64,000 nt of DNA from Streptomyces sp. NBC_00335 (lineage in GTDB: Bacteria > Actinomycetota > Actinomycetes > Streptomycetales > Streptomycetaceae), in contig NZ_CP108006.1 of the NCBI RefSeq assembly GCF_036127095.1, positions 5,571,501 through 5,635,500 on the forward strand, given 5' to 3'. The notes beneath the pieces were generated by a model. It was not told the DNA's origin. It saw nothing but the letters and a program-made list of their open reading frames with translations, and made no database searches. The position numbers and the translations under genes are program-made. Shown here piece by piece: positions 1 through 8,834 of this stretch (positions within the stretch are counted from its first letter, which is position 1; the number at the start of each line of letters is the position of its first letter).

Positions 1-1
1 G

Positions 2-238
2 CAGTGGCTGCTGGTGGCCAACACCATGTTCCTGCGGAGCGTGGCCGTGGCCTCGGACGGCCCCGCGGAGCCGTCGATCCTGACGCACCACCGAGCCGTC
101 GAACCGGAGACCACCGCCTTCCACGACAGCCTGCCGGCGGGTCTGCCGACGGCCGCCTCACCGCAGGACTGGCTGCGCCCCCACTGGACCCGTCTCGCGG
201 AACTCTCGGCGGCCCGAGAGCTGCGCACGCTTCGCTGA
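2..238 (+). CDS. C-terminal part of an unrecognised protein (5' end outside window)
   Basis: An open frame enters from the left edge and ends at a TGA at 236-238, giving about 78 C-terminal residues (QWLLVANTMFLRS... to ELRTLR). Codon third positions are strongly GC, as expected for a real Streptomyces gene. I see no signal peptide, membrane segment or known motif in this stretch and do not recognise the family. The next gene is convergent and begins its stop codon about 20 bases downstream, so the two genes run tail to tail. Confidence 0.6.
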   Translation, partial: QWLLVANTMFLRSVAVASDGPAEPSILTHHRAVEPETTAFHDSLPAGLPTAASPQDWLRPHWTRLAELSAARELRTLR

Positions 239-258
239 CACCCCCGGGCCGAACCGGA

Positions 259-828
259 TCAGGGGGCCGTGGCCGACACCTGCCGGACGGGGACGCCGCC
301 CTGCGTCCCCGCGCCGGGGGACCGGGTGCCGTCGGTCCAGGCGTAGACCTCCTTGCCGCGCACGGTGACCTGGTACTGGAAGGTGCCCCGGCACTCGGGC
401 CGCTCCTCGGACCCGGTGCCCGCAGGCCACCACTTGGCCTCCAGCGCCGTCCCCGCGTGCTTGCTCGGCGTGCCCGCCGAGCACTGCGGGCCGTCCAGCG
501 GGGTCGCCCCCAGCGTGAAGTGCAGCAGCCGCGCCTCACCGTCGGTGCGCGCCATTATTCGCACGTCGGTCGCGTCCTTCGGCACCCACTGCGGCAGCAC
601 CCACGTCTCCTCCCCACGTGCCCGCTTCCGGAGGGCAGCCTCCCCGCGCGTCGGCTCTCCGCTGGTCGGAGCGTCGGCGGCCGTCGCGAAGCGCATGCCC
701 TTCTCCTTGAACACCCGGTCGTTGATCCTGTCGGTCAGGGGGTTGGGCGGGAGGTTGGGCAGGGCGATGGCAGCGGTGGCGAGGACTCCGACGGTGGCGG
801 CGGCGATGACGAGAGGACGGCGGTTCAT
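259..828 (-). CDS. Membrane-anchored hypothetical protein, 189 aa
   Basis: Starts at ATG 828 (MNRRPLVIAA). Residues about 5-25 form a hydrophobic segment that is either an uncleaved anchor or a signal peptide. The remainder is soluble and presumably extracytoplasmic, with two cysteines in the C-terminal half (in QCSAG and ECRGT) that could form a disulfide. The larger open frame covering this strand continues upstream, but only this portion has natural composition. No family was recognised. It stands alone, convergent with the preceding gene tail and divergent from the phospholipase gene. Confidence 0.7.
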   Translation of the reverse strand: MNRRPLVIAAATVGVLATAAIALPNLPPNPLTDRINDRVFKEKGMRFATAADAPTSGEPTRGEAALRKRARGEETWVLPQWVPKDATDVRIMARTDGEARLLHFTLGATPLDGPQCSAGTPSKHAGTALEAKWWPAGTGSEERPECRGTFQYQVTVRGKEVYAWTDGTRSPGAGTQGGVPVRQVSATAP

Positions 829-1101
829 GTCCACGAGTATTCGCGGGTGAGGCCGTAGTCCGCGTCCCTCCCGAGGCTGAACCGGATCTCTGCCGCAAGA
901 GTGACAACGGCTCATACCTGAGTACTGGTCCCGCCCTCCGGTCGCCCTCGCCTGACACGTCCGACACCCCTGGTGGCACCCCTCGTTAGTGGATGCGTGC
1001 CCCACCGCCCCGCCATCGCCCCCACCCCGGCCGCCCCCACCCCAGCCGCCCCGATCCCGGCCGCAGCCCCAGCCCCGGCCCCCACCCGTACCGGAGCCCG
1101 G

Positions 1102-1551
1102 ATGTCCGCCCTCGTCTCCGGCGCCGTGGCGGCCGTACTGGCCTTCGCGCCCACGGCGGCCGCGGCCCGGCAGGCCCCGCAGGTTCCCGAGGACAAGCCG
1201 CAGGTGCTGAGCGGCTGGACGCAGCCGGGCACGGCCAGCCAGGAGGCCTGGGCCGCGGCGCGCGGGAACCGGGGCGAGTGGGAGCCGTACGGCTTCGACT
1301 GGACCACGGACTACTGCACCACGTCCCCGGACAACCCCTTCGGCTTCCCCTTCCGGACGGCCTGCGCCCGGCACGACTTCGGCTACCGCAACTACAAGGC
1401 GCCGGGCGAGTTCCAGGCGGCCAAGCCCCGGCTGGACGAGATGTTCCACTCCGACCTGAAGCGCGTCTGCGCACGCTACTCGGGCGCCCGCAAGGCCTCC
1501 TGCGACGGCACCGCGTGGACCTACTACCAGGCCGTCAGGGCCTTCGAGTAG
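1102..1551 (+). CDS. Secreted phospholipase A2 (prokaryotic type)
   Basis: Predicted 149-residue secreted enzyme that hydrolyses the sn-2 ester of phospholipids. Residues about 1-22 resemble a signal peptide ending in an alanine run (TAAAA). The mature part carries the compact PLA2 core with the His91-Asp92 catalytic pair in ACARHDFGYRNY and four cysteines (about 72, 88, 123, 134), as in streptomycete PLA2. I chose ATG 1102 because GGAG lies 5 bases upstream. An open frame extends to GTG 973 or 997, adding a Pro/Ala-rich n-region with arginines; that longer start would give the signal peptide a basic n-region and cannot be excluded. Confidence 0.82.
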   Translation: MSALVSGAVAAVLAFAPTAAAARQAPQVPEDKPQVLSGWTQPGTASQEAWAAARGNRGEWEPYGFDWTTDYCTTSPDNPFGFPFRTACARHDFGYRNYKAPGEFQAAKPRLDEMFHSDLKRVCARYSGARKASCDGTAWTYYQAVRAFE

Positions 1552-1687
1552 CCCTCCGGACTGTGGGCCGCGTTCGCACTGCTCCGCTCCCGTCCGGCCG
1601 CACGGGGGTGAACGCGGGCCGGTCATCGGGATCTCCGGGGCGAGACGCCGGATCCGGCCCTGGGGGGCATGGCGCTCTGCGGGTAGG

Positions 1688-1732
1688 CGGCCTACACGGC
1701 CTACACGGCCTCCACGGCCTACGCGGCCTACG
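1688..1732. repeat. Five tandem copies of a 9-bp unit (cggcctaca)
   Basis: Five consecutive near-identical 9-mers, cggcctaca with one or two substitutions in copies 3 to 5. They lie between the phospholipase stop and the stop codon of the leftward metallophosphoesterase gene and overlap its last codon. No dyad terminator is obvious; slippage is the likely origin. Confidence 0.85.
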
Positions 1733-3022
1733 CCTGCGGGGCGCGCAGTTCCAGCAGGGTGATGTCCGCCGGCGCGCCGACCCGAACCGGTGGGCCGAAG
1801 AAGCCCGCCCCGTTCGTCACGTACACCTTGGTGTCGTCCACCGTGCCGAGACCGGAGTTGACCGGATTGGCCAGCTCGGTGAGCGCGGTCAGCGGGAACA
1901 TCTGCCCGCCGTGCGTGTGTCCGGACAGTTGGAGGTCCACCCCGTGCCGGGCGGCCTCGCCGGCGAACACCGGCTGGTGGGCGAGGAGTACGACGGGACG
2001 CGACAGGTCCCGCCCCCCCCAGGGCCTTCCCGAGGTCGGGCCCCCGGCCGTGGTCCTCCCCCGCGAGGTCCTCGACCCCGGCCAGGTCGAGGTGGGCGCC
2101 GTTGTGCCGGATCTCCACGCGTTCGTTCACCAGGGGGCGGACGCCGACGTTGCGCATCTCGTCCAGCCAGTCCTCGACCCCGTCGTAGAGGTACTCGTGG
2201 TTGCCGGTGACGAAGAAGGTGCCGTAGCGCGATTCGAGACCCCTCAGCGGCCGGGCCGCCGGCCCCAGCTGGGACGCCGTTCCATCGGCCAGATCCCCGA
2301 CGATCGTCACCAGGTCGGCCTGCAGCCCGTTGACCATCCGGACGATCCGCTCGGTGTGGGCGCGCCCCAGGAGCGGCCCCAGGTGGATGTCGCTGACGAC
2401 GGCGATCCGCAGACCCGCCAGGCGCGGGTTCACCTTGGAGAGGGTGACCGGTACGCGCTTGATCAGCGGGTCCCCGAGCGCCGAGGACATCCCGTAGCCC
2501 ACGGTGCCGAGGGCGGTGGCCCCGGCCAGGGTGCCCACCGCACGGCCGAGGAAGAGCCGGCGGCCGATCAGGCGGTCCTCCGACTCGGCCGGGGCCGATA
2601 CCGCCAACGCCGCCGCCGGCACGGGGACCAGTACCGGCACCGGCTCCGGCACTGGCACCTGCTCCGGCACCAGCTCCGCAGCTGCATCCGCCCGCTGCTC
2701 GGCGCGCCGCCACGTGCGCAGCGCGAGCGCCCGCGGCAGTTCGAGTACCAGGAGCGTCGGCAGCAGGTAGAGCAGCACTCCGATCAAGACGTAGCCGGGC
2801 CACGCCAGGAACCGGCCACCACCTCCGTCCGAGGGATCGAACAGCGGGGTGAGGATCCGGGTCCCGGGAGCGAGCAGCGCCGACAGGACCACCCCCCCAG
2901 GTGGCCGGCCGCCGCACGGACGCCCCCGGCCTGGTCGTGTCACGGACCAGGCGGATCCACAGGTAGTAGTGGACGGCGGCGGAGCCCACCAGCATGAGCG
3001 CCGTCACTCCGAATCCCAGCAT
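1728..3022 (-). pseudogene. Metallophosphoesterase, frameshifted twice in C/G homopolymers
   Basis: Read as one protein (about 430 aa), this is a membrane-anchored calcineurin-like phosphoesterase. The start is ATG 3022 after GAGGGAGAGG, followed by an N-terminal membrane segment (MLGFGVTALMLVG), a second membrane segment, a TAT-like stretch (GRRLFLGRAVGT), and then the metal ligands SDIHLG, GDLADG, GNHEY and SGHTHGGQ. The frame breaks at C7 (2892-2898) and at C8 (2013-2020). Removing one base from each run restores a continuous reading (ATWGVVLSALL and ALGGRDLSRPVVLLAHQPVF). It follows the MMPL gene by 25 bp, so it is probably co-transcribed. Sequencing error and true pseudogenisation cannot be told apart from the sequence alone. 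Confidence 0.85.
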
Positions 3023-3047
3023 GTCCCTCTCCCTCGCGCCGGATGGA

Positions 3048-5384
3048 TCAGGCGCGGTCGGCGCCGACGCCGACCCTTGCCGTGGAGGGCTGCCCGGAGG
3101 CACCGGCACCGGCACCGGCACCGGCACCGGCATCGACGGCCGGTGCGACCGGCGCCGACGCCTCGGAGATGCCGAACCGCTCGTGGAACGCGCGCAGAGG
3201 CGCCGGCGCCCACCAGTTGGCCTTGCCTGCGAGTCGCATGGAGACCGGTACGAGGACCGCGCGGATCAGCGTGGCGTCGACCAGGATGACCACGACCATG
3301 CCGATGCCCAGCATCTTGAGGAAGACGATCTCGGACGAGGCGTACGTGGCGAACGAGGCCGCGAGGATGACCGCCGCCGAGGTGATCAGCGGTCCGCTGC
3401 GCTCCAGGCCGACGGCCACCGCGCCCGCGTTGTCGCCGGTGAGCTCGTACTCCTCCTTGATCCGCGACAGCATGAAGACCTCGTAGTCCATGGAGAGGCC
3501 GAAGGCCACGCAGAACATCAGGATCGGGATGCTCGGCTCGATCGAGCCGCTCGGAGTGAAGCCGAACAGGCCGGCCAGGTTGCCCTCCTGGAAGATCCAC
3601 ACCAGGACGCCGAACATCACGCCCATGCTCAGGGCGTTCAGGAGCATGGCCTTCGCCGGGAGGAGCAGGCTGCCGGTCATCAGGAACAGCACGAGGAACG
3701 TGGTCACCAGGATCAGCTCGAAGACCAGCGGCAGCCGGTCGACCAGCTCGGAGCGGAACTCGCCCAGTTCGGCGGGGTAGCCGCCGATCTTCACCGCGCC
3801 CGGCTCGGCGCCCTGGGCGGCGGCGGAACGGATCTCGGAGTGGGCCCGGTCGATGTCCCGGGCGACCGTGCGGTGCGTGGCGACCACCGAGTACCAGGTG
3901 CTGCGCTCGCCCGCGAACCGGCGGGAGGATTCACCGGGTTCGGCGATCTTCCGCCCCCGCGCGTACGAACCGGTGAGGGCGTCGACCTGGTGGATGCCGG
4001 ACACCTGGGACAGCTCGGTGGCCGTGGCCTCGATCGAGGACCGGTTGGCGTCGGTCCCGGCCTGGCCGGTGCGCAGGACCTTGATCGCGCTGGTTTCCTC
4101 GGCGGCGAAGTTGTCGAGGATCTGCTGCTGGACCACCCGGCCGGACACGTCACGGGGCAGCACCTGCGCACCCGGCACGCCGAAGGCGAGCCCCAGCGCC
4201 GGTGAGGCCAGCCCCAGCAGCACCACCAGTGCCGGGATTCCGTACAGCAGCGGCCGGCGCATCATGCGCAGCGCGGTGTGGTGCCACCAGCCCTGCTCGG
4301 GACGGGAGTTCTCGTTCCTGCGGGTGACCTTGCGGCCGAGGCGGGCCAGCGAGGCGGGCAGGATCACCAGGGCCGCGAAGACCGAGGTGAGGACCGTGGC
4401 GATACCGGCGTACGCGAACGAGCGCAGGAAGGGGAACGGGAAGAGCAGCAGCGCGGCCAGCGACAGGATCACGGTGAGACCGCTGAAGGCGACGGTGCGG
4501 CCGGCGTTCGCGACGGACCGCTCGACGGCGTCGGGGACCGACAGGCCGGCGCGCAGTTCCTCGCGGAAGCGGTTGATGACGAAGAGGCTGTAGTCGACGC
4601 CGAGCCCGATGCCCATCACCAGGGCCAGGTTGGCGGCGAAGGTCGAGACGTCGGTGATGTACGTGAGCCCGCGCATCAGCGCCAGCGTGGTGATCACGGA
4701 GAACAGGCCCATGCCGAGGGTGAGGAAGGCGGCCGAGAACCGGCGGTAGAGGGCGAACAGCAGGAGCAGCACCAGGGGGAGGGCGATCATTTCGGCCCGC
4801 AGGAAGTCCTTGCGGGACTGCTCGGCGGCCTGCCGGAACACCTCGTCACCGCCACCGACCTGGACCTTCAGCCGGGCGCCGTCCCGGGTGAAGGCGGGCG
4901 AGATGTCCGCCAGCCTGGTCCGGGCCTCGGTCACCGTGCCCGACATGCGGGCGATGATCAGGGCCTGCTTGCCGTCCGTGCCCCGCATGGTGGGCGAGTT
5001 GCCCCGCGACCAGTACGAGAAGACCTCGGCGACCCCGGCCTGCCCGGCGAGCTCCCGCTCCAGGGCGCGGCCCTCGGACGCGACGGCGGCCTCGTCCACG
5101 CCGCCCCGCTTGGCCGTGACCATCAGCAGCACGCTGGGCGTGCCCGCCTCGAACTCCTCCTCCAGGACGGCCCGGGTGGTGACCGACTCGGATCCGGGGG
5201 TCTCGAAGCGGCTGAGGACGAGGCGGTTCATGGTCCCGGCGGCCAGGACCAGGCCCAGTACGGCCAGACCGATGCCGACCCGGACCACGAGCCGGGAGCG
5301 CGAGGCGGTCACCCGTCCCCAGCGCTGCAGTGCGGGGGGACGTTCCACGGGGTCGGTGCCAGGGGACTGCGGCGTTCTCGGCAT
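3048..5384 (-). CDS. MMPL/RND family transporter, 778 aa
   Basis: Integral membrane exporter of the MmpL/RND type. It has an N-terminal membrane helix (residues about 33-52), a large extracytoplasmic loop, a block of five or six helices that includes GIGLGVDYSLFVINRFREE, a second loop, and a second helix block containing FGLSMDYEVFMLSRIKEEY. The two D-Y motifs are the proton-relay signature of the family. The substrate is unknown; relatives export lipids or drugs. The C-terminus ends in an Ala-Gly dipeptide run coded by a GGCACC-type microsatellite near 3100-3137. Start ATG 5384. The phosphoesterase follows it; a SARP regulator is divergent and may control it. Confidence 0.9.
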   Translation of the reverse strand: MPRTPQSPGTDPVERPPALQRWGRVTASRSRLVVRVGIGLAVLGLVLAAGTMNRLVLSRFETPGSESVTTRAVLEEEFEAGTPSVLLMVTAKRGGVDEAAVASEGRALERELAGQAGVAEVFSYWSRGNSPTMRGTDGKQALIIARMSGTVTEARTRLADISPAFTRDGARLKVQVGGGDEVFRQAAEQSRKDFLRAEMIALPLVLLLLFALYRRFSAAFLTLGMGLFSVITTLALMRGLTYITDVSTFAANLALVMGIGLGVDYSLFVINRFREELRAGLSVPDAVERSVANAGRTVAFSGLTVILSLAALLLFPFPFLRSFAYAGIATVLTSVFAALVILPASLARLGRKVTRRNENSRPEQGWWHHTALRMMRRPLLYGIPALVVLLGLASPALGLAFGVPGAQVLPRDVSGRVVQQQILDNFAAEETSAIKVLRTGQAGTDANRSSIEATATELSQVSGIHQVDALTGSYARGRKIAEPGESSRRFAGERSTWYSVVATHRTVARDIDRAHSEIRSAAAQGAEPGAVKIGGYPAELGEFRSELVDRLPLVFELILVTTFLVLFLMTGSLLLPAKAMLLNALSMGVMFGVLVWIFQEGNLAGLFGFTPSGSIEPSIPILMFCVAFGLSMDYEVFMLSRIKEEYELTGDNAGAVAVGLERSGPLITSAAVILAASFATYASSEIVFLKMLGIGMVVVILVDATLIRAVLVPVSMRLAGKANWWAPAPLRAFHERFGISEASAPVAPAVDAGAGAGAGAGASGQPSTARVGVGADRA

Positions 5385-5716
5385 GCTCTGCTCTCTGGGT
5401 GAAGGGGGATCCGCGGGTGGCGGGCGGAGCCGCGGGGGTGGCGTCCGGCACGCTCGCGATCACCTTGGAGGACGGGGTTTGACCAGCCGCTGGAGTAATC
5501 GCTGACCGTCCGCAGGAGGGCCTCCGGGCGACGTCCGGCCGATCTCCGGACGGCACTTGGCGCGCCGTCGCCGCGGACGCGCACCGTCCTCCGATCTCAA
5601 CTACCGGACGGCGTCAAGACGTCACGCGATATGACCTCCCTCTCATCCCGTTGTCGGACGGTGAGAACCAGTCGGTAATGCCTAGCCTTGCGAAGGCTTT
5701 ACTCGGGGGAGCGGAA
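5385..5716. other. Divergent intergenic region between MMPL and SARP genes
   Basis: About 330 bases with no convincing coding frame. It should hold both promoters. The 9-mer ccggacggc occurs at 5546-5554 and 5604-5612, and a close copy (tcggacggt) lies at 5654-5662, all in the same orientation. SARP proteins bind direct repeats, so these are possible operator units, but the spacing (58 and 50 bp) is loose. Confidence 0.45.
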
Positions 5717-6700
5717 ATGTCTGGTGTATTGCTGCGCGAGCGCGGCTTCGAAGAGGGCGACGGATGCTCGTCGGGACTGCGGTTCCGCCTGCTCGGACCG
5801 CTCCAGACCAGTCGGGGAACGAAGGTGCTGGAGCTGGGTCCGCCCAAACAACGGGCCCTGCTGGCGGTGCTGTTGCTCAGGCCGGGCCTGGAGACCGGTG
5901 TCGATCAGCTGATCGAGGCCCTCTGGGGGGAGGACCACCCGGCCTACGCGAAGAACCTGATCCAGAAGTCCGTCTCGGGCCTGCGCGGCCTGCTGTCGTC
6001 CGAGGAGGTCGGCAAGGACGGCAAGGACGGCAAGGGCGGCAAAGACGGCAAGGACGGCAGGGTCGGTAAAGGCGGCAAGGGGGACGCCCGGGGGGTCGTC
6101 CTGGAGTGGTCCGCCGGCGGCTACCGGATGGACATCGGCGACTCCGAAGTGGACCTGTACGCGTACGAACGCCTGGCGTCCGCCGGCATCGCCGCCGCGC
6201 GCAAGGGGGAGATCCCGCAGGCGGTCGCGCTGCTGGAAAAGGCGCGCACGATGTCCACGGGTCCGCTCGCGGAAGGCCTTGAGGGCCCCATGCTCGACCG
6301 TGAACGGCTCTACCGCCAGGAGCGTTTCCTCGCGGACATGGAGGTGCGCGCCGAGCTGGAACTGGAGCTGGGCAGGCACCGCAACGCCGTTCCGTACCTG
6401 TACTACGCGGTGGACAAGTACCCGCTGCGGGAGCGCTTCCTGTGGCTGCTGATGCTCGCGCTCTACCGCTCGGACCGCGGCAACGAGGCGCTGACGGTGT
6501 ACGGAGTCCAGCGCGCCCGTGTGGTCCAGGAGCTCGGCGTGGAGCCGGGCCGGGCCTTGCGGGCGCTCCACGGGCGACTACTGCTCCAGGACCCCCAGCT
6601 GATGGTCATGTCGGCCCTGCGCCAGGACAGCGGGGCGGCGGAGGACGAGTTCGTCCCCGTGCCCGGCCTCCCGCCGGCCCGTCGCGGCCCCTTCGGCTGA
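5717..6700 (+). CDS. SARP/AfsR-type transcriptional regulator, 327 aa
   Basis: Pathway-specific activator type: OmpR-like winged helix (residues about 22-140) followed by a bacterial transcriptional activation domain (about 145-290). The start ATG 5717 is preceded by GGGGGAG at good distance; upstream TTG 5651 and ATG 5678 are in frame but lack a ribosome site. An unusual Lys-Gly-Asp-rich run (about residues 98-123, repeats of GKDGK) sits between the recognition-helix region and the wing, where relatives have a short loop. Such genes usually sit in secondary-metabolite clusters, but none is visible here; the divergent MMPL exporter is the only obvious partner. Confidence 0.88.
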   Translation: MSGVLLRERGFEEGDGCSSGLRFRLLGPLQTSRGTKVLELGPPKQRALLAVLLLRPGLETGVDQLIEALWGEDHPAYAKNLIQKSVSGLRGLLSSEEVGKDGKDGKGGKDGKDGRVGKGGKGDARGVVLEWSAGGYRMDIGDSEVDLYAYERLASAGIAAARKGEIPQAVALLEKARTMSTGPLAEGLEGPMLDRERLYRQERFLADMEVRAELELELGRHRNAVPYLYYAVDKYPLRERFLWLLMLALYRSDRGNEALTVYGVQRARVVQELGVEPGRALRALHGRLLLQDPQLMVMSALRQDSGAAEDEFVPVPGLPPARRGPFG

Positions 6701-6757
6701 CCGCCGGGCTTACGCCACCGCTACGGCATCGGCGCTAAAGTGCCCTGACCTGCACGA

Positions 6758-6780
6758 AAGCCCTCCGCGGGGGAGGGCTT
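6758..6780. terminator. Bidirectional hairpin terminator between SARP gene and tRNA-Arg
   Basis: Perfect 9-bp stem (aagccctcc / ggagggctt) with a 5-base loop. It lies 3' of the SARP stop on the plus strand. On the minus strand it lies 3' of the tRNA gene, where the stem runs into TTTC. It fits a shared intrinsic terminator. Confidence 0.75.
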
Positions 6781-6799
6781 CGGGGTGGTGCGGAAGAAG

Positions 6800-6872
6800 T
6801 GCCCCCGGCAGGACTCGAACCTGCGGCCAAGTGCTTAGAAGGCACCTGCTCTATCCACTGAGCTACGGGGGC
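6800..6872 (-). tRNA. tRNA-Arg, anticodon TCT
   Basis: A complete 73-nt cloverleaf on the minus strand. The acceptor stem GCCCCCG pairs with CGGGGGC and the discriminator base is A. The D arm contains AGCTCAGTGG, the anticodon loop CTTCTAA gives anticodon TCT reading AGA, and the T arm contains GGTTCGAGTCC. No CCA is encoded. AGA is a very rare codon in Streptomyces. No integrated element is attached to this tRNA gene. Confidence 0.95.
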
Positions 6873-7195
6873 CGGAAGGTGGCCGTGGTGGCCTGGAGCC
6901 CCTGGGCGGGGGTGGGGCTTTGGTCCGTGCCGGGTCAAGGATAGGGCTCCGGTTGCCTTGTCCCGGTTGCTTCACTCGCGTGCCACGATGTGGAGGTTCG
7001 GTGAAGCGGTCCCGATAATCGCAGGCAGGTGCGATTCTCGCACCGCTTTTGCGTCGTGGCGCCCCGGGTGTTGTGCACTCGTTATGCCTGCGCCCCACTC
7101 GTCCGCTGTGTCCGGGATGTGCCGCTGGAGTAGCGCTCGGCGCGCAGAGGACGTATAAGCTTCAAAAATGCTCCTAAATTGGGCATTCTTCGCAT
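6873..7195. other. Intergenic region between tRNA-Arg and dynA, with one hairpin
   Basis: About 320 bases without a convincing gene. At 7028-7050 a 7-bp stem (ggtgcga / tcgcacc, loop ttc) is followed by gctttt on the plus strand and resembles a small intrinsic terminator. A gataat hexamer lies just upstream at about 7014. Closer to dynA the sequence becomes AT-rich (about 7150-7190), which is where its promoter is most likely. Confidence 0.5.
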
Positions 7196-8830
7196 GTGGT
7201 GACCTTGGATGTTCGGCCTCAGCTGCTCGATGCCCTGTCCGCCCTGCGCGACCGGGTCGCGTCCGTGCGTCTGCCGCTGCCCCTGCCCGGCGCCCCTCGC
7301 GCCCGCCAGACCAGAGCGGAGCTGCTCGCGCAGCTCGACGACTATCTCGTACCCCGGCTGAAGGCGCCGGAGGCGCCGCTGCTCGCCGTCGTCGGCGGGT
7401 CCACCGGGGCCGGTAAGTCCACCCTCGTCAACTCCCTCGTGGGGCGCCAAGTGAGTGAAGCCGGCGTGCTCCGGCCCACGACGCGCACCCCCGTCCTCGT
7501 CTGCCATCCGGATGACCACCACTGGTTCGCCGGAGTGCGGGTACTGCCCGATCTGATGCGGGTCTGGGCACCCCAGGACGACGAGGACACCCCCGCGTCC
7601 GCCCGCAGGCCCCACCGGCCGGGCGGCCACCACGGGCACGGGTACCCGCCCGCCACCCGCGAGGTGCGGATCGAGACCGTCTCCACCCTGCCCCGCGGCC
7701 TCGCGATCCTCGACGCCCCCGACATCGACTCCCTCGTGGTCGACAACCGCACGCTCGCCGCCCAGCTCATCTGCGCCGCGGACGTCTGGGTGATGGTCAC
7801 CACCGCCTCGCGGTACGCGGATGCCGTGCCCTGGCACCTGCTGCGCACCGCCAAGCAGTACAAGGCCACCCTCGTGACCGTCCTCGACCGGGTCCCGCAC
7901 CAGGTGCTCGCCGAGGTCTCCCGTCAGTACGGGGCCCTGCTCACGCGGGCCGGGCTGGGCGAGGTGCCCCGGTTCACGGTTCCCGAGCTGCCCGAATCCG
8001 CCGGCGGGGGCGGGCTGCTGCCCGCCAGCGCCGTGGCCCCGCTGTTCGCCTGGCTCGCGCACCACGCGCAGGACCCGGCCGCCCGCCAGTACGCCGTCGG
8101 GCGCACCGCGCTCGGCGCGCTCGACTCCCTCGGGCGCCGGATGCCGGAGCTCGCGTCGGCCGTCGCGGCGCAGCACGCCGCCGCCGTACGGCTGACCTTC
8201 GCCGTCGAGGACGCCTACAAGCGGGAGGGCAAGCGGGTCCGGGGCCGCCTGGACCGGGGCGCCGTACTCGCCGGGGACGCGCTGACCCGCTGGCGCGGCT
8301 ACCCGCTCGACACCAGCGCCGACGAACTGCTCGACTCCCTCGCGGAATCCCTCGCGGCGCTGCTCCAGTGCGCCGTCGCCGCCGCCGACGAACGCATCGC
8401 GGAGGCCTGGCGGCGCGAGCCCGCCGCCGGCGCCGTGTCCCTGCCCGCCCCCGACCGCGAGGCGGCGGAACGTATCGGCATGGCCGTACGCCGCTGGCGG
8501 CGCGTGCTGGAGGAACTCGCCGAGGAAGAGGTCGCGCGGCTCGACAAGCAGCCCGCGCCCGACCCCGACGGGGTCGCCGCCCTGCTCGTCGCGGCCCTCC
8601 TCGGCGGCAAGCGGGCCCGGCCGGCCGGGGAGAAGCTCGCCGAACGGATCGGAGTACAGGCCGCCGTACGCCTGCGAGACCGCGGCGGCGAGCTCGTCGC
8701 CGAACACCTCGACCAGGTGCTGCGCGCCGAACGTGACCGCCGGCTCGCCCCGATCGAAGCGCTCGAAGTGAGTCCCGAACCCCAGGCCGAGCTGATCGCC
8801 GCGCTGTCCGTACTGCAGAAGGAGAGGTGA
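7196..8830 (+). CDS. dynA: Dynamin-like GTPase DynA
   Basis: A 544-residue large GTPase. The G1/P-loop [10 protein letters not shown] lies at residues about 67-76, a switch region PTTRTP follows, and the G3 region reads ILDAPDID. The rest is mostly helical, as expected for a dynamin stalk, and no membrane helix is evident. In Streptomyces the adjacent dynamins DynA and DynB act at sporulation septa with SsgB and FtsZ. The pairing with a second GTPase 4 bp downstream and with ssbB further on matches that locus. Start GTG 7196 is immediately followed by a second GTG; either could be used. Identification rests on family features and gene order. Confidence 0.85.
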   Translation: MVTLDVRPQLLDALSALRDRVASVRLPLPLPGAPRARQTRAELLAQLDDYLVPRLKAPEAPLLAVVGGSTGAGKSTLVNSLVGRQVSEAGVLRPTTRTPVLVCHPDDHHWFAGVRVLPDLMRVWAPQDDEDTPASARRPHRPGGHHGHGYPPATREVRIETVSTLPRGLAILDAPDIDSLVVDNRTLAAQLICAADVWVMVTTASRYADAVPWHLLRTAKQYKATLVTVLDRVPHQVLAEVSRQYGALLTRAGLGEVPRFTVPELPESAGGGGLLPASAVAPLFAWLAHHAQDPAARQYAVGRTALGALDSLGRRMPELASAVAAQHAAAVRLTFAVEDAYKREGKRVRGRLDRGAVLAGDALTRWRGYPLDTSADELLDSLAESLAALLQCAVAAADERIAEAWRREPAAGAVSLPAPDREAAERIGMAVRRWRRVLEELAEEEVARLDKQPAPDPDGVAALLVAALLGGKRARPAGEKLAERIGVQAAVRLRDRGGELVAEHLDQVLRAERDRRLAPIEALEVSPEPQAELIAALSVLQKER

Positions 8831-8834
8831 CGCG

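Noticed and set aside
2892..2898. Programmed frameshifting in the phosphoesterase gene
   Set aside because: No slippery heptamer plus pseudoknot pattern; both breaks are simple long C runs, better explained by error or mutation.
1759..2997. 412-aa open frame on the plus strand across the phosphoesterase
   Set aside because: Antisense shadow; the minus strand has phosphoesterase motifs, although frameshifted.
3100..3137. GGCACC microsatellite as a regulatory repeat
   Set aside because: It lies in the coding end of the MMPL gene as an Ala-Gly run; slippage explains it.
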